Both the position numbers and the translations under genes were made by a program. A model generated the notes under the pieces. That model saw nothing but the letters and a program-made list of their open reading frames with translations. It was not told where the DNA came from and searched no databases. Source: Evansella sp. LMS18 (lineage in GTDB: Bacteria > Bacillota > Bacilli > Bacillales > Salisediminibacteriaceae). From it: a DNA stretch of 64,000 nucleotides. Of the stretch, positions 49,978 through 59,559 are shown piece after piece (the first letter of the stretch is position 1; every line of letters starts with the position of its first letter). The stretch is taken from NCBI RefSeq assembly GCF_024362785.1, contig NZ_CP093301.1:2728001-2792000 (forward strand), given 5' to 3'.

Positions 49978-51453
49978 ATGACAAGAAATACAGGAGCATC
50001 AGAAAAAGGCTGGAACTTTGACAACAGTTATACCCGGCTGCCGGAAAAGTTTTACTCCAGTGTAAACCCGGACCCTGTGAGCGCACCGGAAATAATTGTT
50101 TTTAATGAATCGCTGGCAGAGGAGCTTGGAGTTGACGCTGAAGCACTTCAAGGAGAAGGTGGAGCGGACGTTCTTGCAGGAAATGAAATTCCTGAAGGAG
50201 CTTCTCCACTTGCGCAGGCGTATGCAGGCCACCAGTTCGGCCACTTCACCATGCTGGGTGATGGAAGGGCCCATCTTCTTGGCGAGCAGATTACGCCTGA
50301 AGGGGAGCGGATTGATATACAGTTTAAAGGCTCTGGGAGAACACCATATTCAAGAGGTGGAGACGGACGGGCAGGATTAGGGCCGATGCTTCGGGAGTAC
50401 ATTATGAGCGAAGCCATGCATGCTTTGGGGATTCCGACTACCAGGAGCCTCGCTGTAGTAACAACAGGAGATTCTGTTTACCGGGAAACGGAACAACAAG
50501 GGGCGATTTTAACACGCACAGCCAGCAGCCATCTTCGGGTAGGGACTTATGAATACGCAGTGAGGTATTGTTCGGAAGAAGAACTCAGGAAACTGGCGGA
50601 TTACACGATCGAACGCCATTACCCGGAAGCCGGGAGCGGGGAAAACCCTTATCTCGAACTTCTCAAGAGTGTGATAAACCGTCAGGCGGAATTGATTGCT
50701 AAATGGCAGCTTGCTGGTTTTATCCATGGCGTAATGAATACGGACAACACGACGATCAGCGGGGAAACAATTGATTACGGACCATGCGCATTTATGAATG
50801 CTTACGACCCGAAAACTGTTTTCAGCTCTATTGATGTACAGGGACGTTACGCATATGGAAACCAGCCATATATCGGCGGCTGGAATCTCGCCAGATTTGC
50901 AGAAGCTCTTGTGCCTCTCCTTGATGAGGACGATGAGAAAGCAGTGGAAATGGCCCAGGATGCTATTTCAGCATTTGGCGACTTATACCGGGATTACTAT
51001 TTCAGCGGGATGAGGAAGAAACTTGGGCTGTTTAATGAAGAAGAGGAAGATAAACAGCTGATCGACAGCTTGCTTGGCATGATGCAGAAGCATGATGCTG
51101 ACTACACGAACAGCTTCCTCGCCTTAACTTATGATAATCCTGAGGACCTTGTATTTTCAGGAACAGAGAATTTTAACGACTGGCATAAGAAATGGCAGGA
51201 CAGGCTTGAACGCCAGGAACAATCAATCCAGGAAGCCCGCAAGCTAATGCACAGCTCCAATCCGGCAGTCATCCCCCGTAACCACCGGGTGGAAGAAGCG
51301 CTGGAGGCAGCGGTGAGCAAAAATGATTTCAATGTAATGAAGCGTCTTCTGAAAGTTCTTGGAACACCTTATGAGCATACGGAAGACAAGAAAGCCTACA
51401 CCGAACCGCCGCCGCCGTCAGACCGGCCGTACCAGACTTTTTGCGGGACGTGA
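49978..51453 (+). CDS. selO: Protein adenylyltransferase SelO (YdiU family)
   Basis: 491-aa pseudokinase-fold enzyme that AMPylates proteins, linked to the oxidative stress response. Marks: [70 protein letters not shown] and [24 protein letters not shown] (metal site). The C-terminus ends TFCGT, with Cys where some eukaryotic homologues have Sec. ATG 49978 lies just after AAAGGTG; the ATG at 49963 overlaps that site. A sigma-B-like promoter and a long terminator frame it as a single-gene unit. Confidence 0.92.
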   Translation: MTRNTGASEKGWNFDNSYTRLPEKFYSSVNPDPVSAPEIIVFNESLAEELGVDAEALQGEGGADVLAGNEIPEGASPLAQAYAGHQFGHFTMLGDGRAHLLGEQITPEGERIDIQFKGSGRTPYSRGGDGRAGLGPMLREYIMSEAMHALGIPTTRSLAVVTTGDSVYRETEQQGAILTRTASSHLRVGTYEYAVRYCSEEELRKLADYTIERHYPEAGSGENPYLELLKSVINRQAELIAKWQLAGFIHGVMNTDNTTISGETIDYGPCAFMNAYDPKTVFSSIDVQGRYAYGNQPYIGGWNLARFAEALVPLLDEDDEKAVEMAQDAISAFGDLYRDYYFSGMRKKLGLFNEEEEDKQLIDSLLGMMQKHDADYTNSFLALTYDNPEDLVFSGTENFNDWHKKWQDRLERQEQSIQEARKLMHSSNPAVIPRNHRVEEALEAAVSKNDFNVMKRLLKVLGTPYEHTEDKKAYTEPPPPSDRPYQTFCGT

Positions 51454-51462
51454 TGCAGAAAT

Positions 51463-51508
51463 GAACAAAACGGGTAACGGAGCATAGGCTCCGTTACCTG
51501 TCTTGTTC
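51463..51508 (+). terminator. Bidirectional terminator between selO and the glutathione peroxidase gene
   Basis: Long hairpin: GAACAAAAC and GTCTTGTTC outside, GGTAACGGAGC / GCTCCGTTACC inside. Confidence 0.85.
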
Positions 51509-51512
51509 TGTA

Positions 51513-51986
51513 TTACAGAAGCCTCTTAATATCATCTTCGATTTTTGCGGGAGTAGTTGTAGGCGAATAACGCTTTACAACACTGCCGTCTTTATCGATT
51601 AGAAACTTCGTGAAATTCCACTTTATATCAGAGGTGAGCACGCCTTTTTTCGCTTCGGTTAAATACTGGTATAAAGGGTGAGCGTTTTCTCCTTTTACTT
51701 CTATCTTCTTAAAAAGCGGAAAAGTAACCCCGAAATTTATTTCGCATCTTTGGGCTACCTCTTCATCGGCCCCTGGTTCCTGATTCATGAACTGATTGCT
51801 CGGAAAACCGAGAACCTCAAAATTCTGCTCCTTATATTTCTCATGCAGCTCCTGAAGCTCTTTAAACTGAGGAGCCAGTCCACATTTCGTCGCTGTGTTG
51901 ACAATAAGCAGTACTTTTCCTTCGTAATCGGATAATTGTTTTTCTTCACCGTTTATTAATTGTGCGGAAAATTGATGAATGCTCAT
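51513..51986 (-). CDS. Glutathione peroxidase family protein (thiol peroxidase)
   Basis: 157 aa. IVNTATKCGLAPQF holds the peroxidatic Cys35. FPSNQFMNQEPG supplies the catalytic Gln/Asn, and IKWNFTKFLIDKDG the Trp/Asn. It is a Cys, not Sec, version, as usual in bacteria. It lies 60 bases after the UbiD-family gene in the same direction, so they may be cotranscribed. It shares a terminator with selO. Confidence 0.93.
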   Translation of the reverse strand: MSIHQFSAQLINGEEKQLSDYEGKVLLIVNTATKCGLAPQFKELQELHEKYKEQNFEVLGFPSNQFMNQEPGADEEVAQRCEINFGVTFPLFKKIEVKGENAHPLYQYLTEAKKGVLTSDIKWNFTKFLIDKDGSVVKRYSPTTTPAKIEDDIKRLL

Positions 51987-52046
51987 ATTATACCTCCCCT
52001 AGGTTTCACACTGTGTCATACGTTTTGGCAGCAGCAGTCTTCTGTC

Positions 52047-53873
52047 TCATTTTGCAACTCCACTCAAACTACCATCCTCTGCAAAGAACCTTTCGATATT
52101 TTTTTCCACCTCGGGATCCGGAATGAGTGGCGGTGCATGATGAGGTTTAATACGAACGTCAATTATGACATTGTCGCATCCCCAGTGTTTATTTTCATAA
52201 AAACTGTTCACACCGTAAATATCATGGGAAGGGTTACTTCTTGTAAAGGAGACCCATAAAAAGTTATTTAACTCAGCGCTTAAAAACGCACTGTCATCAG
52301 AAAGAATAATCATTGGGCAGGAATCCAGTCCGCCATTTTTCTCAATGGATGCTGTTAAGTTTTTCAGTTCTTCCTGCGCTTTGTCATAAGACGAGAACTC
52401 ACTTCCTTCGATAGCAACTATTCCAGGCATAATCAGGCGTGGGTTCTTAAAGCCGGGGAGATCCTTCAGTTCTTCGGGCACTTCCGTACATAATTCTCTT
52501 TTTTTATCCCCTGCAGCTGCAAATACAACTTTACTTCCCGTATTCAGGCCGGTACCGGAGTAATCGAGGGTATCGATGGTTGTGTTTGTCTGGAAATGGA
52601 TGTCCCGCCTGAAATCCATCCGTTCGAGAATGTACGTTAAAAATTCTTCCTCTTTATGAGAATCCAGAGGCTTATCCTCTTCTGCCGCGATAAATAAATA
52701 TTTGGCAAGGCTGAGCTGTCCTGTTCCTAAAATCCGGTTGGAAATAGTAAGCAGTTCGGCAGGCTGTTTTACTTTCTGAAATGGAGTATACCGTTCGCTT
52801 CCGATGGCGAAGAGAAGCGGGTGAACGCCTGCTGCATCAACAGCATGGACCTCTTTTACGCCTGGAATCTCCTGCTTTATCGCACCGCCGGTAAGTTCAT
52901 GGATAAGCGCCCCGAAGGATGTATCTTCCTGAGGAGGGCGACCGACAACTGTAAAAGGTAAAATGGCATTTTCTTTTGCGTACACTTTGTGCACCCTCAT
53001 CAGCGGGAACTCGTGCGTAAGGCTGTAATAGCCTAAATGGTCTCCGAACGGCCCTTCAGGTTTTGTTTCGTCCGGATATATTTCCCCCGTGATGACGAAA
53101 TCAGCGTCAAGGCTCAGGCAGTATCCGTCCACATAACTGTAGCGGAACCGGTTACCCGAAAGCATCCCTGCCACTGTCATTTCGCTAAGTCCCTCGGGAA
53201 GCGGCATGACTGCTGCAAGTGTGTGGGCGGGAGGACCTCCGATAAAAATACTTACCTTTAATGGCTCGCCTTTTTTATTTGCCTTATACTGATGGACCCC
53301 GATGCCACGGTGTATCTGGTAATGAAGGCCAACCTCTTTGTCCAGTTCATACTCATTTCCGCTTAGCTGAACCCGGTACATCCCAAGATTCGAGTTCATT
53401 ATTCCAGGCTTGTCCGGGTCTTCTGAATACACCTGGGGGAGAGTGACAAAGGCTCCTCCATCATCCGGCCAGTGCTGAATAAGCGGCATATCAGAAATCT
53501 TAATTTCCTTTAAATCCCCTGTGCCTGATTTTTTCACAGGAAGGGCTTTTGTGGCAGCTACTCCGGATCCAACATGCTTAAACGGGCTTTTAAGCGCACT
53601 CACCGGATCGTTGCGAAGTCCGATCACATTCTGTGTCCGTTCCCATGTTTTGCGGAAAATAAATTTGCTTCTCTCCATCGTGCCGAAAAGGTTAGAAACC
53701 GCCGGGAAATCAGACCCTTTTACATTTTCAAATAAAAGTGCCGGGCCTCCTTCCTCATAAACCTTCATATGTATAGCAGCCATTTCCAGGTAAGGATCAA
53801 CCTCTTCCTTTATCCTGATTAAATGGCCGTTTTTTTCCAGATCAATGATGCATTCTTCCATATTTCTGTACAT
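52047..53873 (-). CDS. UbiD family decarboxylase
   Basis: 608 aa prenylated-FMN-dependent (de)carboxylase. Marks: PALLFENVKGSDFPAVSNLFGT, IFIGGPPAHTLAAVMPLPEGLSEMTVAG, EIYPDETKPEGPFGDHLGYYS (active-site Glu/Asp and Arg region) and VVGRPPQEDTSFGALI. It resembles the long UbiD forms used for aromatic acids or menaquinone-type intermediates. No ubiX-type prenyltransferase gene is adjacent, so the cofactor would have to be made elsewhere. Ribosome site is weak (GGAGAG). Confidence 0.9.
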   Translation of the reverse strand: MYRNMEECIIDLEKNGHLIRIKEEVDPYLEMAAIHMKVYEEGGPALLFENVKGSDFPAVSNLFGTMERSKFIFRKTWERTQNVIGLRNDPVSALKSPFKHVGSGVAATKALPVKKSGTGDLKEIKISDMPLIQHWPDDGGAFVTLPQVYSEDPDKPGIMNSNLGMYRVQLSGNEYELDKEVGLHYQIHRGIGVHQYKANKKGEPLKVSIFIGGPPAHTLAAVMPLPEGLSEMTVAGMLSGNRFRYSYVDGYCLSLDADFVITGEIYPDETKPEGPFGDHLGYYSLTHEFPLMRVHKVYAKENAILPFTVVGRPPQEDTSFGALIHELTGGAIKQEIPGVKEVHAVDAAGVHPLLFAIGSERYTPFQKVKQPAELLTISNRILGTGQLSLAKYLFIAAEEDKPLDSHKEEEFLTYILERMDFRRDIHFQTNTTIDTLDYSGTGLNTGSKVVFAAAGDKKRELCTEVPEELKDLPGFKNPRLIMPGIVAIEGSEFSSYDKAQEELKNLTASIEKNGGLDSCPMIILSDDSAFLSAELNNFLWVSFTRSNPSHDIYGVNSFYENKHWGCDNVIIDVRIKPHHAPPLIPDPEVEKNIERFFAEDGSLSGVAK

Positions 53874-54042
53874 GATAACCAGCTCTCCTATTACGTAATT
53901 ATGTTCTATTATACAAGTTTACAGGGGGCGTGTCTCGTTTACTGAGTTTGTAGATTGTGTGACGATGTGATGCAGATTACTGACTTAACTGCATCTGCGC
54001 AGTATAATTACGGTGATATTCTGAGAGACTGGGGGGATTCAG

Positions 54043-54981
54043 ATGGGGAAACAGGGGGTATACACACAGGCAGCCGAAACAGTTGTTTTGCAAAACGAAC
54101 GGACACTATCGAGCTTTATTTCTGACATGAAGCTCCTGTTAAAATCAGGAGTGTTAATCTCTAACTCAGTACCGGTATTTACCGGTTTCTGGCTGGCATT
54201 GTTTCTTACAGGCGTGTCTTTCGCTGACTACTGGGCTTTGTTTTTACTTACTTTATCAGGGAGCACCCTGGTGATTGCGGGGGCACTTGTGATAAACAAC
54301 TGGTATGATGCAGATATTGACAGAGTAATGGATCGGACTAGCAAAAGGCCGACGGTTACTGGATCGATGTCGTTGAAATCTGTTTTAACGTTCGGTCTCG
54401 TTTTGAGCGGAGCAGGGTTTGGATTGTTAGTTTTTACTACCCTGGAAGCAGCGGTTTACGCCTTTATCGGCTGGTTCACTTACGTGGTGCTTTATACGAT
54501 GTGGTCAAAAAGAAGATACACGTTCAATACAATTATCGGAAGCGTTTCCGGTGCTGTCACACCTTTAATTGGCTGGGCGGCGGTCGCATCAAGTTTTGAT
54601 ATTGTGCCTTTCGTTTTATTCCTGATTCTGTTCATCTGGCAAATGCCCCACACCTATGCGATTGCGATGAGAAAATGTGAAGAGTACCGGAAAGCAGGGG
54701 TTGCAATGCTCCCGGTCGTTCGTGGTTTCGAGGTTTCAAAAAGGCATATTTTGTTTTATGTAGCGTGCCTGTTCCCACTGCCATTCTTTCTAACCTCTCT
54801 CGGACCAGTATTCGTTGTGACGGCAGTTCTGATGAATACAGCCTGGCTGATCGTTGCCGTATACAGCCTGTTCTCCAGGGATGACTTAAAATGGGCAAAG
54901 GTTAATTTCTTTAGCTCCATCAATTATATAATGATCATGTATGTACTCATGGCAGTCGTGACAATGCCGTTGTTTAATTGA
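54043..54981 (+). CDS. ctaB: Heme O synthase (protoheme IX farnesyltransferase)
   Basis: 312-aa UbiA-family membrane prenyltransferase adding a farnesyl group to heme B for haem-copper oxidases. About nine hydrophobic helices. The Mg-diphosphate motif is NNWYDADIDRVMDRT, and the second site is YTMWSKRRYTFNTIIGS with PHTYAIAMRKCEEYRKAGVAMLP. It lies upstream of the ba3 oxidase operon in the same direction but is separated from it by a 1.3-kb repeat-filled gap. A possible terminator hairpin (55008-55041) follows. Confidence 0.9.
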   Translation: MGKQGVYTQAAETVVLQNERTLSSFISDMKLLLKSGVLISNSVPVFTGFWLALFLTGVSFADYWALFLLTLSGSTLVIAGALVINNWYDADIDRVMDRTSKRPTVTGSMSLKSVLTFGLVLSGAGFGLLVFTTLEAAVYAFIGWFTYVVLYTMWSKRRYTFNTIIGSVSGAVTPLIGWAAVASSFDIVPFVLFLILFIWQMPHTYAIAMRKCEEYRKAGVAMLPVVRGFEVSKRHILFYVACLFPLPFFLTSLGPVFVVTAVLMNTAWLIVAVYSLFSRDDLKWAKVNFFSSINYIMIMYVLMAVVTMPLFN

Positions 54982-55007
54982 AGGTTATTTGTATAAAGTG
55001 AACCGTC

Positions 55008-55041
55008 AATCAGTGGGAGTTTTATTCATCCCCCACTGATT
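55008..55041 (+). terminator. Possible terminator after ctaB
   Basis: AATCAGTGGG / CCCACTGATT stem. It lacks a strong T-run, so the assignment is tentative. Confidence 0.45.
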
Positions 55042-55427
55042 GTTAGTTGAACCAATCGGGATGTTAGCGTCCGTTATCTCCCGCCTTAAACATCTTCGCT
55101 TCCACTCCTGTTTTGAGGATTTGGGGCAGGAGTTTTACGGACGGTTACATCGGGATAAAGCATTGCGGGTAACGAGGTATAGCCTTGGTGTTCTTTAATT
55201 AAGCGTTATATTTGTAACCGGTCCAGCCCCAGCGTTGATTAATTAAGCAGCGGCGGTATTTATAAATTTATGATCGATGAAGGCCAGGAAGTTGGTTGAT
55301 TAAGCAGTGCAGTATTCATAAATTTATGACCGATGTAAGCCCCGGACGTTCTGAGATGGTCAGAGCGCCGGGGTTTTTGTATTTGGGCGGGGAGTTCCTG
55401 CAAACTGATGTTTACACCTGGTACTTT

Positions 55428-56110
55428 GGTTCCTGGAACCAGCGCTCCTGGAACCAAAGTGCCAGGATAAATGAGAGAGTATTTGGGAGAATGAGCGAGA
55501 AAACGGGAGTAGTTCAACGTGTCCCCGAGGTTCCTGGAACCAGCGCTCCTGGAACCAAAGTGCCAGGATGAACGAGAGAGCATTTGAGAGAATGAGCGAG
55601 AAAACGGGAGTAGTTCAACGTGTCCCCACGGTTCCTGGAACCAGCGCTCCTCCTGGAACCAAAGTGACAGGATGAACGAGAGAGCATTTGAGAGAATGAG
55701 CGAGAAAACGGGAGTAGTTCAACGTGTCCCCAAGGTTCCTGGAACCAGCGCTCCTGGAACCAAAGTGCCAGGATGAACGAGAGAGCATTTGAGAGAATGA
55801 GCGAGAAAACGGGAGTAGTTCAACGTGTCCCCACGGTTCCTGGAACCAGCGCTCCTGGAACCAAAGTGCCAGGATGAACGAGAGAGCATTTGAGAGAATG
55901 AGCGAGAAAACGAAAGCAGTTCAACGTGTCCCCAAGGTTCCTGGAACCAGCGCTCCTGGAACCAAAGTGCCAGGATGAACGAGAGAGCATTTGAGAGAAT
56001 GAGCGAGAAAACGGGAGTAGTTCAACGTGGCACTAATGAACCCGGTACACGGGAACCCGGTCCCCAAGTGCCAGGATGAACGAGAGAGCATTCAGGAGAA
56101 TGAGCGAGAA
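55428..56110. repeat. 101-bp tandem repeat array (six full units plus a degenerate seventh)
   Basis: Units begin with GGTTCCTGGAACCAGCGCTC at 55428, 55529, 55630, 55734 (the third unit has an extra TCC), 55835 and 55936. A decayed unit runs to about 56110. Each unit opens with the palindrome GGTTCC-T-GGAACC and AGCGCT, then AACCAAAGTGCCAGGAT and a non-palindromic stretch ending CAACGTGTCCCC. Units differ by only a few bases. No reading frame is conserved, so it is judged non-coding. Confidence 0.9.
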
Positions 56111-56265
56111 ACCAGCAGTAACTCAACATGTCCCCCGGCCCGCCCCCACCTCTCCTCCCAAAACCTCCCCAAAAACCCCTCCGATCCCCCCACAATTGTG
56201 TCTGAAAATTGAAATCACCATAAAAATAGATTTTTTTTAAGTCTCGGTGATTCAGCTCACCTCAT

Positions 56266-56280
56266 TGATAATCGTTACCA
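56266..56280 (+). promoter_or_regulatory. Fur-box-like operator before the ba3 oxidase operon
   Basis: TGATAATCGTTACCA matches 12 of 14 specified bases of the 7-1-7 Fur-type box TGATAAT-N-ATTATCA. A separate inverted repeat, GGTGA...TCACC (56246-56261), lies just upstream. Iron or redox control of the oxidase would be sensible but is inferred. Confidence 0.35.
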
Positions 56281-56321
56281 ATTAAACTTTAGGTAAGAAC
56301 TTAAAGGGAGGTTGATTATTA

Positions 56322-56471
56322 ATGGGAGCACCTAAAGTGAACCAAAATGAAAAGCAGCTTGAGAAAAAGGAAGCGCCTTTAATTGGAACCTGGTTTTCTG
56401 TAGGGTTTGTGGGAGTGTTCATCCTTCTCACGTATATATTATTCTTTTGGATTTTCATGGGCAGAGTATAG
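56322..56471 (+). CDS. Cytochrome c oxidase subunit 2A (ba3 type)
   Basis: 49-aa single-span protein, too short for standard tracking: a charged N-terminus (PKVNQNEKQLEKKEAP), then one helix (WFSVGFVGVFILLTYILFFW). Position immediately before subunits II and I, and its size, match the CoxIIa subunit of ba3 oxidases (cbaD in Thermus). Ribosome site AAAGGGAGG. It is 12 bases from subunit II and first of the operon. Confidence 0.82.
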   Translation: MGAPKVNQNEKQLEKKEAPLIGTWFSVGFVGVFILLTYILFFWIFMGRV

Positions 56472-56483
56472 GGGGGAGAAAAA

Positions 56484-56948
56484 ATGATGCATAAAGATGA
56501 AAAAATTTGGCTGACATTAAGTTTCGGACTCATTATGGGATTTATGTTAATCACAGGTTATCAGACATTAGTACTTGGCATGGGGCCACCGAGTGGTATG
56601 GATACGATTGATCCGCAAGCAGTGGAAACAACCGCACCGTTTGATGAGCCGGGAGTTTACCAGATTGGTGAAAACGAGTATGAAGTTGTAATGACATTGC
56701 AAGTATTCAGTTTTGATCCAGGAGATATTGAAATACCGGCAGGCTCAACAGTTCATTTCACAATGACTTCAAAAGATGTTATTCACGGAGTGCAGATTGC
56801 CGGAACTAACATGAATGCGATGGTTACACCAGGGCATGTGCAGAGGATTACCCAGACATTCAGTGAGCCAGGTGAGTATTTAATGCTCTGTAACGAATAC
56901 TGTGGAACTGGGCATCAGTTCATGGCAACTACGATAACTGTCAAGTAG
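56484..56948 (+). CDS. ba3-type cytochrome c oxidase subunit II
   Basis: 154 aa with one N-terminal helix and a cupredoxin domain. The CuA ligands are complete: H101, C136, E138, C140, H144 and M147 (LCNEYCGTGHQFM). The single transmembrane helix and short length are typical of B-type oxidases rather than caa3. It receives electrons from cytochrome c on the outer face. Operon member between subunits IIa and I. Confidence 0.92.
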   Translation: MMHKDEKIWLTLSFGLIMGFMLITGYQTLVLGMGPPSGMDTIDPQAVETTAPFDEPGVYQIGENEYEVVMTLQVFSFDPGDIEIPAGSTVHFTMTSKDVIHGVQIAGTNMNAMVTPGHVQRITQTFSEPGEYLMLCNEYCGTGHQFMATTITVK

Positions 56949-56963
56949 GGAGGGGGAGAAAAA

Positions 56964-58640
56964 ATGGAGGCAGTAAAATTAAATTTTCAGGATAAAACCA
57001 ATAAGGCCTTAGGAATAAATGAAGAGGACGCCCTTATTACAAAAACATATATGATCGTAGCGTTTACAGCTCTTCTTATCGGGGGAACGTTGGGCCTCTT
57101 ACAGGGGCTCAACCGGGCTGGATTGCTTGAGCTCCCGGTATGGTTTAACTACTATCAGGTTTTAACAGCACACGGTCTGCTGCTCGTTCTGGTACTCACT
57201 GCATTCTTTACGATAGGTTACTTTTATGCAGCGATGTCCCATTCATTGGGGGGACTGCTCCCTAAAGTAAGAAAGATGGCATGGATAGGCTTTGGAATGA
57301 AGATTGTCGGGTTCGTTATGGCAGTTATACCGATTCTTTTAAATCAGGCAACAGTAATGTTCACTTTTTACCCGCCAATGGCAGCTTCACCATGGTTCTA
57401 TATAGGCCTTGTATTTATAGTTCTCGGTGTCTGGATGTGTGCTTTCGGAGCATTTATCCAGGTGGCGAACTGGAGAAAAAACAACAAGGGCCAGCATCTT
57501 CCGATTATCAGTTATTTTGCAACAGGTGTTTTCGTCCTCTTGTTCTTCGGAAGTGTTCCAGTAGCGATCGAGGTTCTTTACATCATTCCCTGGTCCATCG
57601 GCTGGATTGAAACTATCAATGTAATGCTTGCCAGAACACTATTCTGGGCATTCGGCCACACACTTGTTAACATCTGGTATTTGACAGCGCTTTCCGCATG
57701 GTATGTGGTAGTACCTAAAATTATCGGCGGAAGACGCTTTAGTGACACACTTACCCGTCTCGTAATCATTCTGTTAGTAATCATGAATATTCCCGGAGGG
57801 TTCCACCACCAGATTGTTGACCCGGGAATCACTGAATCAGTTAAATACATGCACGTATTTATGAGTCTGGCAATTGGTTTCCCTTCATTAATGACTGCTT
57901 ACGCTATGTTCTCCGTTTTCGAGAAAACAGCGAGAAAAAAAGGCGGTACTGGAATTTTCGCCTGGTTCAAGAAGCTTCCTTGGGGAGACGTCCGGTTCCT
58001 TGCTCCAATGATCGCTATGATTGCCTTCATTCCTGGAGGAGCGGGCGGAATCGTTCAAAGCACAAACCAGTTAAACCAGGTAGTCCACAATACTTTATGG
58101 GTAGTAGGGCATTTCCACCTGACAGTAGGAACCACAGTTGTCCTTACCTTCTTTGGAATTAGTTACTGGCTTGTACCATACGTCTCTAAGAGAGTGCTGA
58201 CACCAAAAATTAATAAGCTTGGAGTAATTACAACACTTATCTGGACAGCAGGTATGTCATTTATGGCCATCGCGATGCACTGGGTAGGGCTGCTCGGTTC
58301 ACCGAGAAGAACGTCTTACACTACCTACGCTGACAATGCGACAGCATTAAGCTGGGATCCGTACCTGATGTTCCTGGCAGTCGGCGGAACTTTACTAATG
58401 GTCGGTGTCATCCTGCAGGTTTATGCAGTAGTACATCTCATGTTCTTCGCGCCAAAAGGGGAAACAGAATTCCCGATTGCTGATGTAGAAGATAATGCAT
58501 CCAAGACACCTATGTGGACAGAAAGCTGGGGCAGAGTAGTCGTCCTTCTCCTTCTTCTGGTAGCTATGGGATATGTAATACCGCTCGTTGAGTTTATCGG
58601 CAACGCACCGCCAGGATCACCGCCATTCCAGACATGGTAA
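56964..58640 (+). CDS. ba3-type cytochrome c oxidase subunit I
   Basis: 558-aa haem-copper oxidase catalytic subunit. About 13 helices. Haem and CuB histidines are in YYQVLTAHGLLLVLV, WAFGHTLVNIWYLTALSAWY, GGFHHQIVDPG and VVGHFHLTVGTTV. It lacks the usual E of A-type D-channels, as ba3 (B-family) enzymes do. These enzymes have high oxygen affinity and pump protons through a K-type channel. It ends a tight IIa-II-I set; Sco follows after a 283-base spacer. Confidence 0.94.
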   Translation: MEAVKLNFQDKTNKALGINEEDALITKTYMIVAFTALLIGGTLGLLQGLNRAGLLELPVWFNYYQVLTAHGLLLVLVLTAFFTIGYFYAAMSHSLGGLLPKVRKMAWIGFGMKIVGFVMAVIPILLNQATVMFTFYPPMAASPWFYIGLVFIVLGVWMCAFGAFIQVANWRKNNKGQHLPIISYFATGVFVLLFFGSVPVAIEVLYIIPWSIGWIETINVMLARTLFWAFGHTLVNIWYLTALSAWYVVVPKIIGGRRFSDTLTRLVIILLVIMNIPGGFHHQIVDPGITESVKYMHVFMSLAIGFPSLMTAYAMFSVFEKTARKKGGTGIFAWFKKLPWGDVRFLAPMIAMIAFIPGGAGGIVQSTNQLNQVVHNTLWVVGHFHLTVGTTVVLTFFGISYWLVPYVSKRVLTPKINKLGVITTLIWTAGMSFMAIAMHWVGLLGSPRRTSYTTYADNATALSWDPYLMFLAVGGTLLMVGVILQVYAVVHLMFFAPKGETEFPIADVEDNASKTPMWTESWGRVVVLLLLLVAMGYVIPLVEFIGNAPPGSPPFQTW

Positions 58641-58718
58641 GGGAAAAAGAGATCTAGTTATTAATCAGGGCTCCCTATATTTTGAAAGGGGAGCCCGGTT
58701 GAAAAAAAATGCTTTTTT

Positions 58719-58855
58719 GCGAAAAAGGGAGTCCAACCTGCTAAATTTGATGGCTAACCTGCGAAAAAGAGGTCAATCTGCGAAATTGAATAGCTAACCT
58801 GCGAAAAAAAAGTCCCAACCTGCGAAGATGGATGCCCAACCTGCGTCATCAGTGC
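58719..58855. repeat. Iterated CCTGCGAAAAA intergenic array
   Basis: Variants of AACCTGCGAAAAA recur about every 20-25 bases (TTGCGAAAAAGG, CCTGCTAAATTTG, CCTGCGAAAAAGA, TCTGCGAAATTG, CCTGCGAAAAAAAA, CCTGCGAAGATGG, CCTGCGTCATC), all in one orientation, between subunit I and the sco gene. An open frame crosses it (from 58828) but its sequence is just the repeat, so it is not counted as part of Sco. Confidence 0.65.
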
Positions 58856-58923
58856 TATATCAACTTACGAAACAGAATGCAAGGCCTGCTGGAATTAAAT
58901 ACTTCATTACAGGAGTGGTCAAT

Positions 58924-59556
58924 ATGAAAAAAACATGGCATACTCCGTTTGCATTAGCATTAGTTTTACTGTTTGGTTTGAGCTTGTTTTATATCGGTAC
59001 AGACGGTTTTAAAGCTTATACAGCGGAGACAGCGAGAGTCAACAGCCTTATAGAAAATCAGCCGCAGTTCCCTGAGGTCACCTTCGAAGACAGTAAAGGT
59101 CGGGTTTACCCGGTATCTGAGTTTGACGGGAAGTATGTTTTTATCACCTTTATGTACACTTATTGTTCTACTGTCTGCCCGATTCTGGAAATGAACATGG
59201 GCCAGGTTTACAGTCAGGTGCCTGAAGAATATATTGGTGAGGATATTTTGTTCTTAAGTATCAGTTTCGACCCGGAAAGAGATGACCCGGCAACACTGGC
59301 TGAATATACTGGACACTTTAACGCAGACGGCGATACCTGGAGAATGGCGCGGATTAACGACCAGGAGGAGCTGGACTCGCTGCTTGAAGAGTTCGGCGTG
59401 GTGGTTATCCCTTATGAAAATGGGGATTTTGCCCATAACTCAGCCTTTTACCTTGTGGACAGAGAAGGGACTCTCATTGATGTAATGGACTATACGGAAA
59501 TCGATGAAGCCGCGGAAAGGGTTAATACTATCTTAGAAAATGACAAGGGGGAATAA
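58924..59556 (+). CDS. SCO family copper chaperone
   Basis: 210-aa membrane-anchored thioredoxin-fold protein that loads CuA of subunit II. N-terminal anchor helix (residues 8-26); the copper motif is TYCSTVCP (C81, C85) with the distant His in DFAHNSAFYL. Start: ATG 58924 follows CAGGAGTGG. An earlier in-frame ATG lies in the repeat array and would add 32 unlikely residues. It is three bases from the next gene. Confidence 0.92.
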   Translation: MKKTWHTPFALALVLLFGLSLFYIGTDGFKAYTAETARVNSLIENQPQFPEVTFEDSKGRVYPVSEFDGKYVFITFMYTYCSTVCPILEMNMGQVYSQVPEEYIGEDILFLSISFDPERDDPATLAEYTGHFNADGDTWRMARINDQEELDSLLEEFGVVVIPYENGDFAHNSAFYLVDREGTLIDVMDYTEIDEAAERVNTILENDKGE

Positions 59557-59559
59557 AAA

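Noticed and set aside
55428-56110. CRISPR array
   Set aside because: Units are whole 101-bp tandem copies without distinct spacers, and no cas genes are near.
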